This document shows positions 1 to 9,500 of a DNA stretch of 64,000 nucleotides, piece by piece. This DNA comes from Verrucomicrobiota bacterium (lineage in GTDB: Bacteria > Verrucomicrobiota > Lentisphaeria > JABSQK01 > JAJFLO01): positions 1-64,000 of the forward strand of contig JAJFLQ010000157.1 of assembly GCA_021772615.1 (NCBI GenBank), in the 5' to 3' direction. A model generated the notes under the pieces. It saw only the letters and a program-made list of their open reading frames with translations, had not been told where the DNA came from and did not search any database. Both the position numbers and the translations under genes were made by a program. Each line of letters opens with the position of its first letter. Positions within the stretch are counted from its first letter, which is position 1.

Positions 1-560
1 GACTAAAACGCCAAACCTAATGCCCTGTGATTCCAATCATGCACGGAATTAGAAATGTTGGTAATTGGGATTTGGAGATTATTTATTATTTGATGCCTGT
101 GATTTGGGATTTCTTGATCGAAATCCTTTTCGAACGACCTCGTCCTTGCGACGGCATTTCTGACCGCCCTGAACGGCATCATTTGTACGTTAGAACGTAA
201 CAATATCGAAGAAGATCATGTCCACTGCCGGCACGATTACAAAGCAAATCGTACCTCCGCTTTGTCGAAAATGCGTAATGTCTTTTTTCTACTATTTGTC
301 AGCAGTCAGTGGCGGGAACTATTGAATTGTCTACTTGATGAAATCCGGCGCAACGCATCAATCATACGTCCGGACCGGAAGGCAATCCATACCAAAGTCA
401 AGCGCCAGCCCGGAACAATCGCTTATAAGCCAATCTCCTAACTCAACGACATTGGACGTGAGGTTGTCTGAACGTTGGCGTAAGGCCGTACGATTCTTGC
501 GATTAGCGCCGACAAACATCGATTCACGGCTTGTCAGAGAATTGATAGACGAGAACGACT
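1..560. other. Intergenic region, no supported gene
   Basis: No open frame here has a recognisable motif or a convincing ribosome binding site. Bases 40-120 are AT-rich and contain loosely repeated units of the type ggatttggagatt and tttgggatttc, which give a low-complexity minus-strand frame that I do not regard as coding. It would lie downstream of the ccoS-like gene. Confidence 0.5.
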
Positions 561-701
561 TTACGGCGAATCATCATCAGCACGGTCGTCATCATTATCG
601 CCAAGTATGCGTCTGGGCGGTGTATCGAGATCGTCGAGCTGCCGATCTTTGACGGCCCAGATAAATGCCGTGACCGCACCAACGGCCATTACGATTGCCA
701 A
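561..701 (-). CDS. ccoS: CcoS-like cbb3 oxidase assembly protein (small, start uncertain)
   Basis: The minus strand encodes a 46-residue frame with one hydrophobic segment at about residues 1-17, followed by WAVKDRQLDDLD and TPPRRILGD. This matches the hallmark of CcoS: a single transmembrane helix, a WAV turn, Q-DDL-P-RIL, and an acidic tail. CcoS is a small membrane protein needed to load cofactors (copper and heme) into cbb3-type cytochrome c oxidase. I take the TTG at 701 as start because the in-frame ATG at 689 would cut the membrane helix to 13 residues. An in-frame stop lies eight codons before the TTG, and no good ribosome site is visible, so the N-terminus may be damaged. No other cco gene is in the window. 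The family call is fairly sure; whether it is expressed is open. Confidence 0.6.
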   Translation of the reverse strand: MAIVMAVGAVTAFIWAVKDRQLDDLDTPPRRILGDNDDDRADDDSP

Positions 702-1360
702 CGGGAAAAAACGGGCCGACTGTTAACATCTAAGGTTACCGTCGATCCCTTTTTCCCCCGAGGTCTTGGCATCCTACCCCTGATGTCTCGACCTCACAAA
801 AACAACAAAAGCAGGACAGCGTATTTTGCCGAGGTTTTGCGGCCGGAAACGTACTCTGTCCTGCTCTCGCGATTCATTTGCAGCAACGTCTGGATGATGC
901 ATCCACTGTGTAGTAAGGACTTTAAGATCTCGTGATCTTGATGCGTTGTGTTGACAGGGGGTCAATCCGTTCGTTACTGATATAGATACTTGGAACTGCG
1001 AATTGTTCCAAAATCGGGACAAGAATAGGCCCCCGGCACCGGAATCACGGGGCTTGAATTTCAACCATGCAGAAAGGGCTTATGCAATATACGCCCTGCC
1101 GGTTCCGGTCATTTTTGACGCAATTTTTCGGATCTGATTTTTGAAGCCGAGTCTTAAGATCGTTCAGTATTGCGAAGAGGGAGGGTGTTCCGACGGATTC
1201 TGCATGTGGAGGGACGTTGAGGACATCGTCCCTCCAGGAAAACTGCAAACACCCAGCTGACATCCGAATGGTCCCTGGTTCCGGCGAGCCATCACCGCAT
1301 GAACGGTTTCGTCTGAACGCACGTTGTATTCCTTGATTGGCCAGACCTTATTCGCGAATC

Positions 1361-1386
1361 CGTTTTCGTTTTCGTTTTCGGTTTCG
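1361..1386. repeat. Short CGTTTT tandem repeat
   Basis: Three CGTTTT units followed by a diverged CGGTTT unit and a further CG. It is a hexanucleotide microsatellite lying in the non-coding stretch before the cellulase gene. Confidence 0.7.
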
Positions 1387-1787
1387 TTCCTGATTCCACA
1401 ATTACAACGGGGCAGGTCACAGGGGTGATCGCAATGCGGAATCGATCGTATCAAAATGGTTCCGCTCGATTCGTAACCGAAAGATCCGCAGCATGTAACA
1501 GATTGTGGAGGCCGCCGCACTCTCAGTTGTCTCTGCAGATGGAACGGGAATTGCTCTCCGACCAACCTCCCTGGTACGCTACATATTGACACGGGCCGGT
1601 GCGCGGATACGAACGATGCGAATCAGCTATCACTCAGGGGGGGGCGAAATTCGCAGTAGGTTCTATCTAAGAGAGGGCCAGGCGGTACGGTAGACCCGGT
1701 GAACACATCGTCTGATTTCTGATATGGGATTATTGCTGTAGGCGTTCCTGCGGCGTCGGCGAGAAGGCAACATCAAATCAAATACAT

Positions 1788-1795
1788 AAGGAGGG
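1788..1795 (+). promoter_or_regulatory. Strong Shine-Dalgarno site for the cellulase gene
   Basis: AAGGAGGG sits eight bases before the ATG at 1804. It fixes the start of the LPMO-GH9 gene, so that the signal peptide ends exactly before the histidine needed for copper binding. Confidence 0.85.
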
Positions 1796-1803
1796 GAATC
1801 TTT

Positions 1804-4800
1804 ATGAGGGGTTCACGAGCGGTTACGAGCAGAGTGGCGGCATTCGCAGCGGTTGTACTGGTACTGGGATCGCATTCCGTATTTTCCCACGGGTCCGTCG
1901 GCGATCCGGTTAGTCGGGTATATCGCATCTTTCTTGAAAATCCAGAGTCGCCGCAACGGCCGGTATCCGAGGATGCGATCGCTATTGGCGGCACTCAACC
2001 GTTTTACGATTGGTCCGAAGTGAATCGTCTTGTTCCCAGTTACAGCGAAGGCGATATCGCGCCGTATCGCGCTCTGATACCGGACGGCGAACTCGCAGGC
2101 GCCGGGCGTGAGAAGTACGCCGGCCTGGACCAGGCGCGCAACGATTGGCCAGCGACACCGGTCAACGCGGGTTCGTATCCGGTAGTCTTTGATGCGCATG
2201 TGCCGCATGATCCCAGCTTCTTTCTCGCGTTCATCACTCGCGAAGGGTGGAGCCCGGAATTGCCGCTCAGCTGGGATGATCTCGAACCTCTCGCCGGCGC
2301 GGATCAGGTTGTGCGAGACGGCCATTTGTATCGTTTCAATGTGGAATTCCCGGAGCGCACCGGACACCACGTCCTCTACGTGATTTGGCAGCGTATCGAT
2401 CCGGCAGGGGAGGTCTTCTTCTCAACCAGCGACCTTGATTTCGGCGATGGCGCCGGATTCGGTAATCCGGACAATGGCAGCGGCGTCTATGACGCTTTTG
2501 ACGGCGACTATCTCAATGGCGATATCGAAGCCGAAGTTGAGTTTACCGTACAAAGCGATTGGGGAGATGGATTCACGGCGGAGGTAGCGATCTTCAATAT
2601 CGGTGCCTTTCAGATAAACGGGTGGACATTTGAATTCGACCTTGATCGAGACATCACGCAGTTTTGGAACGCGGAGTTTGTCCGCCGCGAGGGCAATCGG
2701 TATACTGTTCTCCACGCCGGCTGGAATCAGGCGATTCCCGTAGACGGTGTCGCGACATTCGGTTTTCAGGCTCAGCCTGGGGGCATCACGGATCTCATTG
2801 CGACGAATCTCCAGGTAAATGGAATCTCCGTACAGGACCGTAACCATCCGACCACCCCCGATCCCGACCCCGATCCCAATCCGTTCGTTCCAGTTCTCGA
2901 CAGCACGGATGTCGTTATCGATGAGGGCGATCTCGGTCAATCCCTTGCGTGCTTTACCCTGTCGCTTTCGCAGCCCGCCGACGCGCTCGTCTCGGTTCGC
3001 GCCGACACCAGTGACGGTACGGCAAATGCCGACAACGATTATGAGTCGGTCTCAGAGCAAGTGGACTTCTTACCAGGCGAAACCAGCGCGGATGTCTGTG
3101 TTCACATTAACGGCGACACGACTGTCGAGGCAGACGAGACGTTCTATCTCGATCTGACCGAGCCGGCGGGTCTTACGCTTTCGCGTGTTCGAGCCAATGG
3201 AACAATTCGCAACGACGATGTTGCGCCCGATCCGACACCGGAACGCGGCGACATCCAGACGGACTTCCGGATCGACGATAATTGGGGTACCGGTTATGTC
3301 GGTACCTTCTCGATAACGAACACCGGCGTCGAGACGATCGACGGCTGGACTGTATCGTTCGATCTCGGTGTTACAGTGGTGAATTTCTGGAATGCAACGG
3401 ACGGCTCGCGGTCTGGCGACACCTACACATTCGACAATGCATTGTGCAACGGAAGCATCTTGCCGGGCTCCACAGTCAGCTTTGGCATTCATGCAGGCAG
3501 CATTGCCGACACGACGCCCGAAAACATCGTATTTAATGGTTTGCTCCTCGATGACGTCGACCCCGACCCCGTCGTGCCCGTTCTCAGCGTGGCGGACATT
3601 GTCCTTGACGAAGGCGACTCCGGTGTGACATCGGCCTGCTTTACGTTGACGCTCTCCGAGGCCGCAACGCATTCGGTATCGGTGGACGCTGCAGCGGGTG
3701 AAGGTACGGCCGACGGCAACGATGACTTTCAGCCGTTTTTGGATGTGATCATGTTCGCTGCCGGGCAGACCAGCGCGTCGTTTTGTGTCGACGTCAATGG
3801 CGATACGACATTCGAGAACGACGAGACCTTCACAATCGTTCTTTCCAATGCCGTCGGCCTCACGCTTGAGCGCACCAGCGCCACGGCGACGATCAACAAC
3901 GATGACGCGGAACCTCAGCCGGACCCGCCGCAGAGTGACATACAGGTGGAATTTGTGGTCACCAACAATTGGGGCAGTGGCTACACGGCGCTGGTCAGGA
4001 TCACCAATACCAGTTCGGCTACGATACATGGTTGGACCGTGCAGTTTGATCTTGGCGTAACGCTCACCAACTTCTGGAACGCTTCCGATGGCTCAAGGTC
4101 TGGCGATACGTATACGTTCAGCAATGAATCGTGGAACGCTGCGATCGCTCCCGGGGGCACTCTGGTATTTGGTCTGCAGGCGAGCAGCAGCGCGGACATC
4201 ACGGCAAGCAACATCATCTTTAACGGCGAGCTCGTCGGCGGCTCCGACCCGGACGACGACGGCGGCGATGATGGTGATGGTGATGACGGCGATGATGACG
4301 ATGACACGGACGGCGGCATTACCGATCCTGAACCGGCCATTCCCGGTGACGGCAAGGAGCAGGCCGGCGCTTTTAATTACGGCGAGGCCATGCAAAAAAG
4401 CATGTACTTCTACGACGCCCAGCGCTCGGGTGATCTGCCGGACGATTACCGTGTGACCTGGCGCGGCGATTCCGCACTGGATGATGGCGCAGATGTCGGG
4501 CTCGACCTGTCTGGCGGCTTCTACGACGCCGGCGACCACGTGAAGTTTGGCTTTCCCGCAGCGTTTAGTTTTACTGTGCTGGGGTGGAGCGCGGTGGATC
4601 AGCGTAATTCCTGGATCGAGATTGGGCAGTTGGACGAGCTGCTGGACAGCCTCCGGTGGGAATGCGAGTTCCTTAAGCAGGCACATGTTCGCGACGGCAA
4701 CGACGAAACCGTCGAATTTTATGGGCAAGTCGGTGATGGACATGTGGATCATGCTTTTTGGGGACCGCCAGAAAATATGACGATGAATCGCCCGTCCTTT

Positions 4801-5757
4801 AAGGTGACGCGCACGCAGCCAGGTACCGACATCGCAGCGGAGTCCGCCGCCACGCTTGCCGCCGCATCGCTTGCATTTCGTGCGGACGACCCGGCCTACG
4901 CGGATGAATTGGTTGATCACGCCCGGGCTTTGTACCATTTCGCCGACACCTATCGCGGAAAGTATAGTGACGCCATCAACAACGCCGTGAGTTTCTATAA
5001 TTCCTGGTCCGGGTACGAGGACGAGCTGGTCTGGGGCAGTCTGTGGCTATATCGAGCGACCGGCGAGCAGGCATATCTGGACAAGGCGGAAACGTATTTC
5101 AGCACCTTCCATGAGGCTGAGTTTCAGGCAAATCACCCTGGAGGTTTCAACTGGACTATGGCTTGGGATGACAAGAAATACGGTTCCGTGGTCCTTCTGG
5201 CAGCGCTGACCGGAAAGGCGAAATACAAAGCATACGCCGAAAAGTGGCTCGATTACTGGACTGTCGGCTTCAATGGACAGAAGGTAGCATATTCCCCAGG
5301 TGGCCAGGCCCACCTCGACCAGTGGGGATCGTTGCGTTATTCGGCCAACACCGCGTATCTTGCGCTTTGGTACGCTGATAATGTCCGCGACAATGAGGGG
5401 CGCTACAACGCATTCGGTGAGGCGCAAATCAATTACGCTCTCGGCGACAACCCCGAGGGCCGTTCCTACGTCGTTGGCTTCGGTGTCAATTCCCCGATTA
5501 ACCCGCACCATCGCGCTGCTCACGGATCCACCACCAATACTATACATAACCCGGTTAACAACATACATACGCTCTACGGTGCGCTGGTTGGTGGACCGGG
5601 ACAGGCGACCGACGGTGCGTCCTACGTTGACGACCGCACCGACTTCCGCGCCAACGAGGTGGCCCTTGACTACAACGCCGGTTACACCGCTGCCCTGGCG
5701 ATCCTCTACGAAACCTACGGCGGCAAGACCATCGCGAATTTTCCGAATCTTCCTTGA
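1804..5757 (+). CDS. Secreted LPMO (AA10)-CBM2-Calx-beta-CBM2-Calx-beta-CBM2-GH9 cellulase
   Basis: This 1317-residue protein should degrade crystalline cellulose outside the cell. Residues 1-28 are a signal peptide; cleavage would expose H29 (HGSVGDPVSR), the first copper ligand of an AA10 lytic polysaccharide monooxygenase. The second ligand is H135 in VPHDPSFFLAFIT, and the domain closes near residue 225 with VIWQRIDP and STSDLDFG. Its pattern resembles cellulose-active AA10 enzymes such as Streptomyces CelS2. Then follow CBM2 (about 240-345), Calx-beta (363-475), CBM2 (482-585), Calx-beta (590-702), CBM2 (712-812), an Asp/Gly-rich linker (813-845) and a GH9 catalytic domain (852-1317). 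GH9 residues are D908 and D911 in YDAGDHVKFG, the NPHHRAAHG signature and the acid E1285 in ANEVALDYNAG. All catalytic residues I could check are present. The second CBM2 has C548 where the third surface Trp is expected. Domain calls are confident; substrate is inferred from family. Confidence 0.95.
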   Translation: MRGSRAVTSRVAAFAAVVLVLGSHSVFSHGSVGDPVSRVYRIFLENPESPQRPVSEDAIAIGGTQPFYDWSEVNRLVPSYSEGDIAPYRALIPDGELAGAGREKYAGLDQARNDWPATPVNAGSYPVVFDAHVPHDPSFFLAFITREGWSPELPLSWDDLEPLAGADQVVRDGHLYRFNVEFPERTGHHVLYVIWQRIDPAGEVFFSTSDLDFGDGAGFGNPDNGSGVYDAFDGDYLNGDIEAEVEFTVQSDWGDGFTAEVAIFNIGAFQINGWTFEFDLDRDITQFWNAEFVRREGNRYTVLHAGWNQAIPVDGVATFGFQAQPGGITDLIATNLQVNGISVQDRNHPTTPDPDPDPNPFVPVLDSTDVVIDEGDLGQSLACFTLSLSQPADALVSVRADTSDGTANADNDYESVSEQVDFLPGETSADVCVHINGDTTVEADETFYLDLTEPAGLTLSRVRANGTIRNDDVAPDPTPERGDIQTDFRIDDNWGTGYVGTFSITNTGVETIDGWTVSFDLGVTVVNFWNATDGSRSGDTYTFDNALCNGSILPGSTVSFGIHAGSIADTTPENIVFNGLLLDDVDPDPVVPVLSVADIVLDEGDSGVTSACFTLTLSEAATHSVSVDAAAGEGTADGNDDFQPFLDVIMFAAGQTSASFCVDVNGDTTFENDETFTIVLSNAVGLTLERTSATATINNDDAEPQPDPPQSDIQVEFVVTNNWGSGYTALVRITNTSSATIHGWTVQFDLGVTLTNFWNASDGSRSGDTYTFSNESWNAAIAPGGTLVFGLQASSSADITASNIIFNGELVGGSDPDDDGGDDGDGDDGDDDDDTDGGITDPEPAIPGDGKEQAGAFNYGEAMQKSMYFYDAQRSGDLPDDYRVTWRGDSALDDGADVGLDLSGGFYDAGDHVKFGFPAAFSFTVLGWSAVDQRNSWIEIGQLDELLDSLRWECEFLKQAHVRDGNDETVEFYGQVGDGHVDHAFWGPPENMTMNRPSFKVTRTQPGTDIAAESAATLAAASLAFRADDPAYADELVDHARALYHFADTYRGKYSDAINNAVSFYNSWSGYEDELVWGSLWLYRATGEQAYLDKAETYFSTFHEAEFQANHPGGFNWTMAWDDKKYGSVVLLAALTGKAKYKAYAEKWLDYWTVGFNGQKVAYSPGGQAHLDQWGSLRYSANTAYLALWYADNVRDNEGRYNAFGEAQINYALGDNPEGRSYVVGFGVNSPINPHHRAAHGSTTNTIHNPVNNIHTLYGALVGGPGQATDGASYVDDRTDFRANEVALDYNAGYTAALAILYETYGGKTIANFPNLP

Positions 5758-5855
5758 ACGCCGCTTGAGTTTCGCATCGATGTGTCTAGTGTTACCGTAG
5801 TCATGTCTATAGCCATAAGTGTGTTTTGCTCCTGTAGGTTGCGTGAGAGGTCGCA

Positions 5856-6092
5856 ATGATTACTGTATCAAAAGGTGTGCTGAAGGCGAAGATGCTGGAA
5901 TACTTCAGACGTGTTGAAGAAACCGGTGAGGAATTAATTGTAACCAGCCACCGAAAGCCGGTGTTAAGGATCGAACCGATCAACAAGAAGAAATCAGTAA
6001 AAGACCTGTTTGAAGATGTACAGGGGCATCTGGATTGCTCGGATACCGATCTGCTGAAGCCAGAGACGGAAGAGTGGGGGGATTCGGCTTGA
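5856..6092 (+). CDS. Phd/YefM-type antitoxin
   Basis: A 78-residue protein beginning MITVSKGVLKAKMLEYFRRV, the usual N-terminus of the Phd/YefM fold that binds operator DNA, with a conserved SHRKPVLRIEP turn. The C-terminal half is acidic and would wrap the toxin. It overlaps the start of the downstream PIN-domain gene (TTG start inside its last codons), the normal order of a type II toxin-antitoxin operon. Such antitoxins repress their own promoter together with the toxin. A GAGAGG ribosome site lies seven bases before the ATG. Confidence 0.88.
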   Translation: MITVSKGVLKAKMLEYFRRVEETGEELIVTSHRKPVLRIEPINKKKSVKDLFEDVQGHLDCSDTDLLKPETEEWGDSA

Positions 6093-6478
6093 CCTATGTT
6101 CTTGATACGTGCACGATGATTTGGTGGACAAACAAAGCTGAAAAGCTGTCTGAAACCGTGAAACGTATTCTGACCAATACGAGCGACAATCATTTCGTAA
6201 TTTCATCGATATCGTTTTGGGAAACAGGCATTAAGATAAAAAGGGGTATTCTTGATATTGGCATGGCTGTAGAAGATTATGTGAGGAAGATGCAAATGGC
6301 GGCCGAGGTTTCCATAATATCGGTCGATGAGAATATTTGGATCGAAAATTTGAACCTGAATTGGGAACACAGAGACCCTGCGGATCGAACAATAGTGGCA
6401 ACCGCTAAATTGCGAAGTATACCAATTATCACCAAAGATAGAATTATTCGGGATTATTACAGCGCCGCAGTGTGGTAA
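6089..6478 (+). CDS. vapC: VapC-family PIN-domain ribonuclease toxin
   Basis: A 129-residue PIN domain starting at TTG 6089, which overlaps the antitoxin stop (TTGA) and gives the standard N-terminus TYVLDTCTMIWW. The acidic metal-binding residues are visible: D6 in LDT, the Glu of FWETG, and the Asp residues of RDPADRTIVATA near the C-terminus, plus the later ITKDR. VapC toxins cut tRNA or rRNA and are held inactive by the cognate antitoxin. An upstream ATG at 6035 would overlap the antitoxin by 58 bases and adds no conserved sequence, so I reject it. The target RNA cannot be told from sequence. Confidence 0.88.
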   Translation: MTYVLDTCTMIWWTNKAEKLSETVKRILTNTSDNHFVISSISFWETGIKIKRGILDIGMAVEDYVRKMQMAAEVSIISVDENIWIENLNLNWEHRDPADRTIVATAKLRSIPIITKDRIIRDYYSAAVW

Positions 6479-6502
6479 ATCACCCGCGTTCAAGGGAACT
6501 CA

Positions 6503-9500
6503 ATGCTATTAAATCGCATGCGGCTGGCGCTTCGTTCCCGTCACATCTGTCGGCATACGGTTTACATCAGCCAGACAACAGAGTGTCCGGTCGCGTCGTT
6601 TGCCGTAATATTGGCGTATCATGGGCGCCATGTACCACTTGAAGAGCTGCGTGAGGTGATGGGGGTATCGCGCGATTGCGCGAGCGCCGCCGACATTCTT
6701 CATGCGGCAAAGCACTATGGATTGAAGGCGCGCGCTGTACGTACGGAGATCGACGACCTCCCGAAACACGGCTTTCCGCTCATCGCACACATGAACTTCA
6801 TCCACTTTACCGTGGTGGAAGGGATCGCTGACGGCAGGGTATTCCTCAACGACTCCGCGTCGGGCAAACACGATATCGCGCTGGAACGGTTCAGCGATGT
6901 TTTTACCGGTGTCGCGCTCACGTTCGAGAGCACGCCCGAATTTCGGCCCGGGGGAACACCCGTAGCGCCGTTGCGATCCATGTTGCAGCGGTTCGCACCG
7001 TGGAAATGGTCCCTGGTTTTATACGTGCTGCTGTGCGTGGTTACGAGCTTTCCTGTTGTTGTTGCTGCCATTGCTGCCGGTGGCCTGGTGGACGGGACAA
7101 TGCCGACAGGGCGTGCGACGTGGTGCCTTGCAGTCGGCATGGCAGTGGGACTGGGCATCGCTTTCTTCCTGAGGGAGCTGGTGCTCGCAAGGGCGGAACG
7201 CTCTTTTGTCTTTCGTCAAACCAGCACCTTTCTGCAGCATGTTTTGACGTTGCCTTTCGCCTTTTTTAACTACCGAATGCCTGCGGATCTACAGACGTCG
7301 ATTCGGTCCAATCGTACCCTTGCAAAACTCGTCGCCCAAGACATCGCGCATACGATTGCTGCGGCAATCGAGATGGTTATACTGGCGGTGGCGATCGTTT
7401 GCGTGCAGCCCGTCGTCGGGACCGTGGTCGCGTCGGCGGCGGTGGTCCAAAGCTGGATCCTGTTGTTGTTAGGCCGCGCCTGTCCACGTCGCCGCGTCAC
7501 GACCGCATATCGAGAGGCCGATGGCAGAGCTATAGCGATGTTTGAGCGCATGGAACTGCAGCGTACCGGCGGCCTGGATGCGGAGAACATCGCCGGTCAG
7601 TGTGCTGCGAGTGCCAACGAGATATCTACGGCCCACGAATTGGGAGAGCTGGAGGCGTGGGCAAAGGCCGTCCCGCATTTTTTCATGTTCCTAGGCGGAT
7701 TTGTCGTGCTCGCGTCGGGAATATTCATGCTCGGACACGAACCGCCTGCCGTCGGTACCTTGGTCGCGTTGCACATTCTGACATACGGCCTTTTCCGGGC
7801 GAGCGTGCGCATCACGGAGTTCCCAAGTTTATACGAACAGATCGACGAAGCTGTCAACCGCATTCAAGAGGTCGAAGATATCGAGAGCGGTCGTTCGGGG
7901 CCGGATGTCGCTGCGAAACCTGCCTCCGGCGTCCTGCCTGAGCCCGCTCTTGCGCTTCATAACGTTACATTTGGCTACGCCCGCCATAAGCCGCCGCAGA
8001 TCGAAGATATTTCTTTGGTTGTGCGCACCAGGGGTATGCTGGGCATCACTGGTACCTCGGCCGGCGGCAAGTCAACCCTAGCCGGCGCCATTGCCGGCTT
8101 GCATCGGCCCTGGTCGGGGCATATCGAGCTGGATGGTAAACCACTGGATTCATACTCGCGCAACGAACTCGCCCGAAAGATTGCCTGGACCAGCAAAACG
8201 CCTGTACTTTTCGAAGGCACACTGCGTGAGAACCTGACCCTGTGGGACGATTCTGTCAGCGACAACGCCTTGCAGGATGCGATCCGTGACGCGTGTCTGG
8301 AAGACGTCGTTTCCGAGCGCGGTGATTCACTCGAAGCCCGCGTCTCGTCGCGTGGAGCGAATTTCAGTGGTGGTCAACGGCAGCGAATCGAAGTCGCGCG
8401 GGCCCTGGTTCGCAATCCGTCGCTTGTGATTCTGGACGAGGCAATCGACGCGATAGAACCGCGACTGGACGGGAAGATTCTCGACAATTTGCGGGAACGC
8501 GGCTGCACCTTGATCGTGATTACGCACCGTGCCAGCACGCTTGAACGATGTGAGGACGTGATCAAGATCGAACGTGGTCGGGTCGTTTCGGGAAAGACTA
8601 TGCCGCAGGTCGAAGACCCCGCCGCGACCCGTGACAGCCCGTTCCACGGACATCGCACGTCGGGATCAGATCATCAGAACTCCCGCTGCACGGCAGACAC
8701 GTCACATTCTCCGCACGTACGCGACCCGCAGACGCAAGGCGCGCTTTCAGCCGTATTCAAAGTCGTCGCAGATGCCACGCGGCTGGCTGCCACCAGCTCC
8801 GACTCCATTGCTGTTACACAGGACGAGGCAGGTGTCTTGCGACTTGCCCGGCAGGCTAACCTGCAGGCACGTCCCGTTCGTTTGGTGTTGAATAACTGGT
8901 GGCAGCGCGACAACGGTCCACTGATCGGTTTCCAAGGGAAAGACAAAAAGCCGATTGCGTTACTACCTCAGGCCGGCCGGCCCTACCTCGTATGTGATCC
9001 TCGTGACGGGCGTCGGCGTGTCGCAACTGCTGATTTAGCGCAACAGATCGATCGTCGTGCGTATACACTGCACGGTCGTCTATCCGATCAGGTAACGCGA
9101 TTGTCGCAATTACTTCTGGCGGGGTTGCCGCTGGTGCGCGCGGACATTGCAACAGGTGTCCTGTGCAGCGCCGCGATCAGCAGCCTCGCGCTCGCACCTG
9201 CGGTTGCGGTTATCGCGATAGATACGATCTCGCGTCCTGCCGCATTGATTGCGGGGTTCGGCCTGGCCGCTCTAAGTACGTTGCTGTTCGGTTTCGTACA
9301 ACACCTGGCAGAGATGCGCGTGACGGCGCGACTGAAAGACGCGGCCCACGCGGGTCTGTGGTACCGTATCTACCGTCTTCCCGTTTCGTATTTTCGCCGT
9401 AAGCGAGCAGGAGAATTATTGCGTTATACCAAAGCCGCGGAGGAGTATTGTGTCGTTCTGGTTGACGCGGTGATTGCAAGTACAACGTTCATTATGCCGT

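Larger units (their letters stand above)
702..1803. other. Long non-coding stretch upstream of the cellulase gene
   Basis: About 1.1 kb without a supported gene. Open frames of 70-140 codons occur but show no family motifs, biased composition or start signals. It contains a CGTTTT hexanucleotide repeat and, at its right end, the leader and ribosome site of the cellulase gene. A promoter for that gene presumably lies here, but I see no sequence I would defend as one. Confidence 0.5.

Noticed and set aside
335..652. A 105-codon plus-strand open frame
   Set aside because: No motif or ribosome site; the minus strand at the same place reads a recognisable CcoS-like protein.
1164..1592. A 142-codon minus-strand open frame
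   Set aside because: It contains the translated CGTTTT repeat and shows no domain, signal or start site.
3070..4029. A 319-codon minus-strand open frame inside the cellulase gene
   Set aside because: It is a shadow of the repeated Calx-beta and CBM2 coding sequence without own motifs.
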